Source of the DNA: Alphaproteobacteria bacterium
Lineage (GTDB): Bacteria > Pseudomonadota > Alphaproteobacteria > Puniceispirillales > Puniceispirillaceae
Assembly (NCBI GenBank): GCA_011526395.1
Contig: WTHW01000106.1
Coordinates: 1 to 8,850 of the forward strand
Direction of reading: 5' to 3'
Length of the DNA: 8,850 nucleotides
Shown here: in pieces, positions 1 through 5,688 of the stretch
Layout: every line of letters starts with the position of its first letter
How positions within the stretch are numbered: the first letter of the stretch is position 1
The notes under the pieces: generated by a model
Seen by the model: the letters and a program-made list of their open reading frames with translations, nothing else
Database searches by the model: none
What the model was told of the DNA's origin: nothing
Made by a program: the position numbers and the translations under genes

Positions 1-2
1 CA

Positions 3-254
3 GATACCAGCTTTGCAGATGTTGATATGCATGAAATTGAAGGTCTGCCTGTCAGTACTTGTTTGACTGCAAAATTCCAAAAGGCTGAACGGCACCGGAT
101 TGTGACTTTGCTTGTGCCTTATCCAAAGGCTGATCCCAAGCGTATTTTTCATTTTGTAGATGATCAAGGCTATGACGCTGATCTGTATTTTACAGACGCT
201 GAGGAAAACACATTCAAAGTGGTGGTTAAGAAATTAGCTGGCACAAATATTTAA
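3..254 (+). CDS. C-terminal end of a probable heparinase II/III-type (oligoalginate) lyase, 5' truncated
   Basis: The frame is open to the left edge of the window and stops with TAA at 252-254, so only the last 83 residues of a longer protein are visible. The fragment is rich in alternating hydrophobic residues, such as the stretch around HRIVTLLVP and IFHFVDD, and looks like the C-terminal beta-sandwich found in heparinase II/III-fold lyases (PL15/PL17 type). No catalytic residues are in view, so the family rests on style and neighbours. The next two genes on the same strand are a DEH-reductase-like SDR and KdgF, the usual partners of an oligoalginate lyase. If the call is right, the enzyme releases unsaturated uronate monomers from alginate oligomers. 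Another carbohydrate-active enzyme with a C-terminal beta domain is possible. Confidence 0.5.
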   Translation, partial: DTSFADVDMHEIEGLPVSTCLTAKFQKAERHRIVTLLVPYPKADPKRIFHFVDDQGYDADLYFTDAEENTFKVVVKKLAGTNI

Positions 255-284
255 GATGAATAACCAACATACTAAGATAAAATT

Positions 285-302
285 AAAGAGGTAAAGACAA
301 TA
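285..302 (+). promoter_or_regulatory. Shine-Dalgarno followed by an ATA codon, likely start of the SDR gene
   Basis: AAAGAGG at 285-291 is a good ribosome-binding site. Eight bases downstream, in the SDR frame, lies ATA at 300-302, exactly where family members begin (x-K-L-Q-G-K-T-A-I-V-T-G). The frame is closed by TAA at 273-275, and no ATG, GTG or TTG occurs between that stop and GTG 327. A 12-codon ORF in another frame (ATG 256-258, stop TAA 292-294) ends six bases before the ATA and could deliver terminating ribosomes to it. Confidence 0.55.
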
Positions 303-1043
303 AAACTACAAGGTAAAACAGCCATTGTGACTGGCGCAGGTCGCGATATCGGTCGTGCGGCCGCTGTTAAGCTCGCATCAGAGGGGGCAAATATTGTCTT
401 TAATTATTTTCAAAGTGCTGCAGGCGCAGAGCAAACAATCGCTGATATTGAAGCTGTTGGCGGCAAAGCCATCGCTGTGCAAGGTGATTTGAACAAGCAA
501 GAAGACGTACAAAAACTCGTAAATACAGCAATGGACAATTTTGGTTCAATTGATGTGCTTGTGAATAATTCAGGTGGCCTTGTATCTCGTAAAAAAATTG
601 CTGAGATGGATTTAGCGCATTGGCAAACTGTTATGGATTTGAACTTAACAAGCATCTTTTTAGTGACGAACGCTGTTCTCCAGCACATGAAAAGCGGCAC
701 GATTGTCAATATGGCAAGTCAAGCCGGACGCGATGGCGGCGGCCCAGGCGCTGTGCCTTATGCGACCTCAAAAGGGGCTGTGATGACTATGACACGTGGT
801 CTTGCCAAAGAGCTTGGGCCTGATATTCGTGTAAATGCCCTTTGTGCGGGTATGATTGATACAGATTTCCATAATGTGCATACACCTGATGCAGCGCGGA
901 AAGGTTTTGAAGCTGCTGCGCCAGTGAAACGTCAAGGCACAACAGATGATGCAGCCAATCTCATTATGTTCCTTTCCTGTGATGATTCAGCCTTTTTAAC
1001 TGGTACAAACATTGATATTAACGGCGGCATGCTGTTTTCTTAA
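300..1043 (+). CDS. SDR-family oxidoreductase, probable DEH reductase (NAD(P)H), apparent ATA start
   Basis: This is a classical short-chain dehydrogenase/reductase of 247 residues if started at ATA 300, the usual family length. Visible motifs are the cofactor loop TGAGRDIG (residues 11-18), NNSG (89-92) and the full catalytic tetrad N115, S140, Y154 and K158 (YATSK). There is no acidic residue right after beta-strand 2 (the VFNYF stretch), which is compatible with NADPH use. In alginate pathways an SDR of this kind (for example A1-R of Sphingomonas sp. A1) reduces DEH to 2-keto-3-deoxygluconate in the cytoplasm. That role is inferred here from position: downstream of a lyase-like gene and 21 bp before kdgF. 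A start at GTG 327 would remove the first beta-strand and leave the TG of the cofactor loop at the very N-terminus, so I reject it. Another 3-oxoacyl or sugar SDR activity cannot be excluded. Confidence 0.8.
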   Translation: MKLQGKTAIVTGAGRDIGRAAAVKLASEGANIVFNYFQSAAGAEQTIADIEAVGGKAIAVQGDLNKQEDVQKLVNTAMDNFGSIDVLVNNSGGLVSRKKIAEMDLAHWQTVMDLNLTSIFLVTNAVLQHMKSGTIVNMASQAGRDGGGPGAVPYATSKGAVMTMTRGLAKELGPDIRVNALCAGMIDTDFHNVHTPDAARKGFEAAAPVKRQGTTDDAANLIMFLSCDDSAFLTGTNIDINGGMLFS

Positions 1044-1064
1044 GCTAAATAGAAAGGATAACCC

Positions 1065-1379
1065 ATGTCTGATTTTCCAATAGTATCAACAGGTGAGAAT
1101 GTTTCTCGGCAAGTACTTTCGGATCATAGTGATTTAATGGTAGTCGCATTCCGCTTTACCAAGGAAGGTGCGATTGGTGCATTGCATAATCACCCCCATA
1201 TTCAATCGACTTATGTTGAAAGTGGTCGGTTTCTTTTCACACTTGGCGATGAAGAACGTGAAGTAGGACCAGGTGATAGTTTTGTTATTCCTTCTGAACT
1301 GACACATGGCTGTGTCTGTCTTGAGCCTGGCACACTAATTGATTGCTTCACACCAAGACGAGATGACTTCTTGGAATAG
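1065..1379 (+). CDS. kdgF: KdgF-like cupin, ketonisation of unsaturated uronates
   Basis: A 104-residue single-domain cupin. KdgF speeds conversion of the cyclic 4,5-unsaturated monouronate released by alginate or pectin lyases into its linear keto form (DEH/DKI) in the cytoplasm. The first cupin motif is complete: G35-x5-H41-x-H43-x3-Q47-x6-G54. The second has G70-x5-P76 and H81. The predicted metal ligands are therefore H41, H43, Q47 and H81. The C-terminal LIDCFTPRRDDFLE is characteristic of KdgF, and D93, F95 and R99 match the spacing of active-site residues described in the family. AAAGGA at 1053-1058 is its ribosome-binding site, and it follows the SDR by 21 bp, so the two are likely co-transcribed. 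The SDR and KdgF act on consecutive steps, which strengthens both calls. Confidence 0.88.
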   Translation: MSDFPIVSTGENVSRQVLSDHSDLMVVAFRFTKEGAIGALHNHPHIQSTYVESGRFLFTLGDEEREVGPGDSFVIPSELTHGCVCLEPGTLIDCFTPRRDDFLE

Positions 1380-1390
1380 GTACGAGGCTT

Positions 1391-1437
1391 ATGGGTGTAT
1401 GGAACATTACTTTTTACTGGAAAAAAGCAATGCCCAT
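1391..1437. terminator. AT-rich hairpin between convergent genes, possible bidirectional terminator
   Basis: CATTACTTTTT (1405-1415) pairs with AAAAAGCAATG (1422-1432) around a 6-base loop. It forms an 11-bp stem with one A-C mismatch on + and a G-U wobble in a - strand transcript. ATGGG (1391-1395) and CCCAT (1433-1437) add an outer 5-bp stem. It sits in the 138-bp gap between kdgF and the ABC gene, where both transcripts should end. There is no clear T-run after the stem in either direction and the stem is AT-rich, so efficiency is doubtful. Confidence 0.35.
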
Positions 1438-1517
1438 CAATTTGTTTAGCGCGGACCATGGCCATGCACTGAGCAAGGTTAAAGGTTAAGGTACACAACC
1501 CAGACATGATAGTAGCA

Positions 1518-3365
1518 TCAACTGGTTTTGATAAATCCGCCTGATTGGCGTTCCCAGAATTTCGCATAAAGCCCGCCAGCTTTCAGTAATTTATCATGTG
1601 TGCCTTGCTCTACAATTTTGCCATCTTCAAGAACAATAATCCTATCCATTTTAACAATGGTTGAAAGACGATGCGCAATCGCAATGACGGTCTTTTCTTT
1701 CATGATTTCATTCAAGCTTTCTTGAATGGCTGATTCCAACTCACTATCAAGAGCAGATGTCGCTTCATCAAGAATTAGGATAGGGGCATTTTTTAAAAAG
1801 ACCCGTGCCAAGGCAATTCTCTGACGCTGACCGCCGGATAATTTAATGCCGCGCTCTCCTACATGCGCATTATAGCCTTTTCGTCCCTTAGAATCCTCCA
1901 ATGCCATAATGAAATCATGTGCTTGTGCCTTTTTGGCAACAGCTATTAATTCATCTTCGCTGACATCCTGAAAGCCAAGTAGGATATTGTCGCGTACAGA
2001 ACGATTTAGCAGGGCAGCTTGTTGTGCCACCATGCCTATGGCTTGATGAAGGCTATTTTGATCGACAATACTGATATCTTGATTGTCAATTTTGATGGTG
2101 CCGTTTTCGGCTGCAAAAAACCGTAGGAGTAAATTAACAAGTGTTGATTTACCTGCACCAGAGCGACCAACTACGCCTATTTTTTCTCCTGCTTTAATTG
2201 TCAAAGACACGCCATCTAACCCACCTTTTTGAACACCATAATGATGAGATAAATCAGTGATTGTGATATCGCCCTTATTAACTCTAAGGACTGGGGCATC
2301 ATCTTTTTGCGGAATGGTTATAGGCTGGCCAATCGTGCGTAATGCCTCACGCAAAGACCCTACGCGCATAAAGGTCCAACGGCATGAATCAAAAATCCAA
2401 TCAGCAATTGTGGTAATACGCAAGGATAAGGCAATCGTCGAAGATACCAGGCCAATTGTTACCGCCTCCATTGACCACAACCAAATGCCATAGCCAATAA
2501 ATCCAACCAATATAACGGCCTCGAGAGCTATCAATATTGTATGGGTGCCAATACCTAATTTGCGCGCAGCGAATAATGTTTGTCTGGTGTCTTCCAGTCT
2601 CATGCGCTGTTCATTCATAATGTAATCACGCGGCGCAAAAAGCTTTATCGTGTCAAAGTTCGAAAAATTATCAACAACTGTGCCAAGTAATGCTGACTTA
2701 GCAGAGGTGAAATCATGCCATGTATTTATCATGCGTGGCACCACGAAAATCACAACAGCGATATAAAGACCAAGCCAAATTAACAAAGGCACAATAAGCC
2801 AGATATTCGTTTGTGATAGCAGCAATATAACCCCAATCAAATAGACAAAACCAAAAGCTACCACATTCAATACGACATGAATGGAATCTGATACGTGATT
2901 GCCAATATCTACAAGCCGGCCAGAGGTACGACCGCTTAGATCTTCTTGAAACCAACCAACAGATTGACGTGATAAATGATCATAAGCGCGCCATCTAACA
3001 AGCGTTGCTGAATTACACTGAAACGCAATATCATTCATTGCCATAACGAGAAAATGCAGCAAGGGGCGTAAAAACATGATGATAGCCGCTGCAATTGCAA
3101 AATTAAGCCCTTCTTTTTGCCATATCTCTTGGGGTGAATGCTCTGTTAACAAATCAATGATCTGTCCCGCATATTGAATGAGCCAAACTTCTATCGAGGC
3201 AGCTAAAATCGTGCAGATGACACTGCCAATAATAATGGCGCGCAGCGGCTTTAAATGAGATTTCATGTAAGGCCATATTTCACGAGAAGGCGGCGTATCA
3301 GACAATTGATAAGGCTGGCCTAATTCTAAAAAGAAAGTGGCTATTTTTTTATAAAGTAAAGACAT
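1518..3365 (-). CDS. Half-size ABC exporter (fused six-helix permease and ATPase)
   Basis: A type I (MsbA/ABCB-like) half transporter of 615 residues, expected to work as a homodimer in the inner membrane and export a lipid or amphipathic or drug-like substrate. The N-terminal half has about six hydrophobic helices (roughly 43-67, 87-111, 165-185, 189-212, 272-296 and 302-320). The C-terminal ATPase is complete: Walker A GRSGAGKST (400-408), Q-loop Q448, signature LSGGQ (509-513), Walker B ILILDE (529-534), D-loop SALD (537-540) and H-loop H565. I chose ATG 3363-3365; TTG directly before it (3366-3368) is the only upstream alternative, because TAA precedes it in frame. The ribosome-binding site is weak. 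The gene runs against the flanking sugar genes and has its own promoter, so a role in alginate use is not shown. The substrate cannot be told from sequence. Confidence 0.9.
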   Translation of the reverse strand: MSLLYKKIATFFLELGQPYQLSDTPPSREIWPYMKSHLKPLRAIIIGSVICTILAASIEVWLIQYAGQIIDLLTEHSPQEIWQKEGLNFAIAAAIIMFLRPLLHFLVMAMNDIAFQCNSATLVRWRAYDHLSRQSVGWFQEDLSGRTSGRLVDIGNHVSDSIHVVLNVVAFGFVYLIGVILLLSQTNIWLIVPLLIWLGLYIAVVIFVVPRMINTWHDFTSAKSALLGTVVDNFSNFDTIKLFAPRDYIMNEQRMRLEDTRQTLFAARKLGIGTHTILIALEAVILVGFIGYGIWLWSMEAVTIGLVSSTIALSLRITTIADWIFDSCRWTFMRVGSLREALRTIGQPITIPQKDDAPVLRVNKGDITITDLSHHYGVQKGGLDGVSLTIKAGEKIGVVGRSGAGKSTLVNLLLRFFAAENGTIKIDNQDISIVDQNSLHQAIGMVAQQAALLNRSVRDNILLGFQDVSEDELIAVAKKAQAHDFIMALEDSKGRKGYNAHVGERGIKLSGGQRQRIALARVFLKNAPILILDEATSALDSELESAIQESLNEIMKEKTVIAIAHRLSTIVKMDRIIVLEDGKIVEQGTHDKLLKAGGLYAKFWERQSGGFIKTS

Positions 3366-3429
3366 CAATTATTCATTTTAAACTATTGAAATTAGTAATT
3401 TTTATGTAATCGCTGTAGTGTTTTCTGAG

Positions 3430-3458
3430 TTCCTAATTATAGAGAATTCACATATAAA
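3430..3458 (+). promoter_or_regulatory. Weak candidate promoter for the RraA-like/ManD operon
   Basis: TATAAA at 3453-3458 is a good -10, but the 17-bp-spaced -35 position (TTCCTA, 3430-3435) matches the consensus at only three bases. It overlaps the oppositely directed ABC promoter, so the two units could compete or share an activator. A CCAAT/ATTGG inverted repeat (3501-3505 and 3516-3520) lies downstream in the leader. Confidence 0.25.
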
Positions 3459-3464
3459 AAGCAA
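3436..3464 (-). promoter_or_regulatory. Sigma70-type promoter for the ABC exporter
   Basis: Read on the - strand, TTGCTT (3464-3459) and a perfect TATAAT (3441-3436) are separated by exactly 17 bp. Transcription would start near 3429, giving a leader of about 65 bases before the ATG at 3365. The call rests on consensus match and position only. Confidence 0.5.
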
Positions 3465-3555
3465 ATTTAGCTGGCTCGAAGGAACAAGATTGTTTCGCGT
3501 CCAATGCTCTGCCGAATTGGCTTGATGAAGGGCACAATAATCAATAAGCTGAAAG

Positions 3556-4335
3556 ATGATTAACGCCCGTGTTAAAGAGATTTATGATATGACAAGTGAC
3601 GTGAAAAACGTTTCAATTGATATTTTGAAAACAGTCTCAGTAGCGACTTTAGCAACAGCGCTTTTTAAACGCGGTTTGCGTAACCAAACCATTCAAAATG
3701 TTAGACCAGTCAGGGCGGACCACAATTTACCGCCAATGTCAAATCAGCAGAACATGGTCGGGCCAGCTTTTACATTGCGTTATATTCCTGCGCGAGAAGA
3801 TCGTAACACCCTTGCTGAATTTAAGAACCCAGATCATCCTCAAAGACAAGCCATAGAGCAATGTCCAGAAGGCCATGTGCTGGTTATGGATAGCCGCAAA
3901 GACGCTAGGGCCGCCTCTGCGGGCGATATTTTGATAACGCGTCTTATGATGCGGGGTGGAGCTGGTGTTGTAACTGATGGTGGCTTTCGTGATTCAGACA
4001 AAATAGCCCAGCTTGATATGCCTGCTTATCATCATCGCCCCTCTAGCCCGACAAATCTGACGCTTCATGAAGCCTTTGATATAAATGTGCCTATTGGATG
4101 TGGTGACGTAGCTGTTTTTCCCGGAGATTATGTGGTGGGCGATCAAGATAGTGTGATTATTCTGCCTGCTGCGCTTGTCGATGAGATTGCACAAGAAGCG
4201 CATGAGATGACGGTTTTTGAAGATTTTGTCCATGAACAGGTGCGAGAGGGGAAGACTATTATCGGTCTATATCCCTGTACCTTAGAGGAAAACCGCTTGG
4301 CTTTTGAGGTGTGGCGCAAAGAAAATAATAGATGA
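3556..4335 (+). CDS. RraA-fold protein with pyruvate-aldolase motif (HMG/CHA aldolase-like)
   Basis: A 259-residue protein of the RraA / 4-hydroxy-4-methyl-2-oxoglutarate aldolase family. The region from about residue 65 to 210 is the RraA fold, including AGDILITRL and GGAGVVTDGGFRD. D124 is followed after exactly 20 residues by R145-D146, the D-x20-R-D pattern that holds the divalent metal and pyruvate enolate in class II aldolases of this family and that the RNase E inhibitor RraA lacks. I therefore expect a retro-aldol or decarboxylase enzyme rather than an RNase regulator. The stop lies 10 bp before the ManD-type gene, so they form an operon. A plausible substrate is the 2-keto-3-deoxy acid made by that dehydratase (inference). 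ATG 3556 is taken as the start; ATG 3589, behind AAAGAGA at 3574-3580, is an equally plausible start giving 248 residues. Confidence 0.75.
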   Translation: MINARVKEIYDMTSDVKNVSIDILKTVSVATLATALFKRGLRNQTIQNVRPVRADHNLPPMSNQQNMVGPAFTLRYIPAREDRNTLAEFKNPDHPQRQAIEQCPEGHVLVMDSRKDARAASAGDILITRLMMRGGAGVVTDGGFRDSDKIAQLDMPAYHHRPSSPTNLTLHEAFDINVPIGCGDVAVFPGDYVVGDQDSVIILPAALVDEIAQEAHEMTVFEDFVHEQVREGKTIIGLYPCTLEENRLAFEVWRKENNR

Positions 4336-4345
4336 TAGGCGGATT

Positions 4346-5572
4346 ATGAAAATCACAGGTGCGAAGGTCTTTGTTGGCGGACCTGGAAAAAATTATGTAA
4401 CGTTAAAAATTTACACTGACCAAGGTATCTATGGGCTTGGCGATGCTACATTGAATAATCGCGAGACATTACCAGCCAGTTATCTAAGAGATTATATAAT
4501 CCCAAATCTTATTGGCAAAGACCCACGCAATAGTGAAGATATCTGGCAGTTTTTATATCGAGGTGCCTATTTTAGGCGAGGGCCGATAGCAATGGCTGCT
4601 TTTGGCGCAGTTGATATCGCGTTATGGGACATTAAAGCCAAATTAGCCAATATGCCTTTATATCAGCTATTTGGCGGTAAAAGCAGGGACAGCGCATTGG
4701 TTTATGCCCATGCAACAGGCTCTGACCTTGAACAATTGATTGATAATATCACCTTTTACAAAGACCAAGGCTATAAAGCGGTGCGTGTGCAATGTGGTAT
4801 CCCTGATATGCCTACGGCAGGATATGGTGTGCGAGAAGATGATGACAGTAAATCTGATTTTATTACGGATTTCAGCGGGATAAAACCCAAAATTGAAATT
4901 TGGGATACAGAGCGTTATATGCGATATATGCCTGACGCCTTAGCCAGAATTCGTGAGCATTTTGGTCCTGAATTAAAAATCCTGCATGATGTTCATCACA
5001 GGCTGACACCGAGAGAGGCGGCTGCCTTTGCAAAATCTGTTGAGCCTGTGAGTTTGTTCTGGCTTGAAGATCCAACACCTGCAGAGGATCAAAATGCCCT
5101 TCAGTTTCTGCGCCAACATTCCACGGTGCCTATCGCTATTGGCGAGGTTTTTAATTCCATTTATGACTGCCAGCATCTTATCGAAAACAACCTTATTGAT
5201 TACATCCGCATTGCAGTGACGTATGCAGGGGGCATCACCCATGTAAAACGCATTGTCGATCTTGCGGGCCTTCATAATGTGCGCACAGGTTTTCATGGTG
5301 CACCAAGCCATAGCCCAATTTCTATGGCTGCCCAAGCCCATCTCAATGCCTGGGCGCCTAATTTTGGAATTCAAGAATATCTTGTTCTTGGCACAAAGGA
5401 ATGTGATGCGCTCTTTCCCTCACAGCATAAGCTAGCGTCAGGGCTATTTTATGTCAGTGATGATATAGGACTTGGTGTCGATTTTGACGAAAAAGAAGCA
5501 GAGAAATATAGCTATGTGGCTGGCAGTCACCCGGTTGTCAGGCTCGAAGATGGTACTGTCTGGAATTATTAA
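4346..5572 (+). CDS. manD: ManD-type sugar-acid dehydratase (enolase superfamily), probable D-mannonate dehydratase
   Basis: This 408-residue protein matches the ManD/RspA subgroup from end to end: GLGDATLNNRE, FRRGPIAMAA, LHDVHHRLTP, FWLEDPTPAE, GEVFNSIYDC, NFGIQEY and a C-terminal EDGTVWNY. Metal ligands are D215, E241 and E267 with the 26/26 spacing of Novosphingobium ManD. H217, R147 and Y160 occupy the catalytic positions, and H317 is conserved. A319 follows HG; alanine there is associated with efficient mannonate dehydration, proline with poor activity. The following residues are PSHSPI instead of the common TDLSPV, so the substrate could differ. The reaction expected is D-mannonate to 2-keto-3-deoxygluconate plus water, in the cytoplasm. 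ATG 4346 with GGCGGA at 4337-4342 is chosen over an in-frame upstream codon at 4304 that overlaps the preceding gene. D-gluconate or another aldonate is a possible alternative substrate. Confidence 0.85.
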   Translation: MKITGAKVFVGGPGKNYVTLKIYTDQGIYGLGDATLNNRETLPASYLRDYIIPNLIGKDPRNSEDIWQFLYRGAYFRRGPIAMAAFGAVDIALWDIKAKLANMPLYQLFGGKSRDSALVYAHATGSDLEQLIDNITFYKDQGYKAVRVQCGIPDMPTAGYGVREDDDSKSDFITDFSGIKPKIEIWDTERYMRYMPDALARIREHFGPELKILHDVHHRLTPREAAAFAKSVEPVSLFWLEDPTPAEDQNALQFLRQHSTVPIAIGEVFNSIYDCQHLIENNLIDYIRIAVTYAGGITHVKRIVDLAGLHNVRTGFHGAPSHSPISMAAQAHLNAWAPNFGIQEYLVLGTKECDALFPSQHKLASGLFYVSDDIGLGVDFDEKEAEKYSYVAGSHPVVRLEDGTVWNY

Positions 5573-5625
5573 GCTATAGGTTAAATTCTGACGCTTTTCG
5601 TTGGTGATTTCCTTATGAAAATACT

Positions 5626-5653
5626 TTGACAGTCTCAACTAGTATACTAGTAT
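5626..5653 (+). promoter_or_regulatory. Sigma70-type promoter of the PL7 alginate lyase
   Basis: A perfect -35 TTGACA (5626-5631) is followed after 16 bp by TAGTAT (5648-5653), which keeps four of six -10 bases. Transcription would begin around 5660, about 30 bases before the ATG at 5689. The palindromic operator at 5638-5651 fills most of the spacer and enters the -10, the layout of a repressor site. Confidence 0.55.
5638..5651. promoter_or_regulatory. Perfect 14-bp palindromic operator, GntR/FadR-type
   Basis: ACTAGTATACTAGT is identical to its reverse complement. Its core TAGT-AT-ACTA fits the TNGT-N(0-3)-ACNA pattern known for FadR-subfamily GntR regulators, many of which sense uronates or their breakdown products. 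It lies between the -35 and -10 elements, so bound protein should block transcription of the lyase. The regulator itself is not in the window. Confidence 0.6.
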
Positions 5654-5688
5654 TTTTTATGATGCTATGTTTTGCTCTGGAGACTCCC

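Noticed and set aside
327..1043. SDR starting at GTG 327
   Set aside because: It would delete beta-strand 1 of the Rossmann fold and put the cofactor-binding TG at residues 2-3; there is no Shine-Dalgarno at the right distance.
1457..1466. CATGGCCATG palindrome between kdgF and the ABC gene
   Set aside because: It is a 10-bp palindrome in a convergent gap with no promoter nearby, so there is no reason to call it an operator.
1211..1567. 118-codon ORF on the - strand
   Set aside because: It is antisense to kdgF and overlaps the end of the ABC gene in another frame; the protein shows no domain or compositional sign of being real.
3501..3520. CCAAT/ATTGG inverted repeat before the RraA-like gene as an operator
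   Set aside because: Arms of five bases with a 10-bp spacer are easily found by chance, and it does not resemble the palindrome upstream of the lyase.
5626..5688. Upstream TTG start for the PL7 gene, adding 21 residues
   Set aside because: The TTG is the -35 TTGACA itself and the stretch covers the promoter and operator. ATG 5689 has GGAG at the right distance and begins a standard signal peptide.
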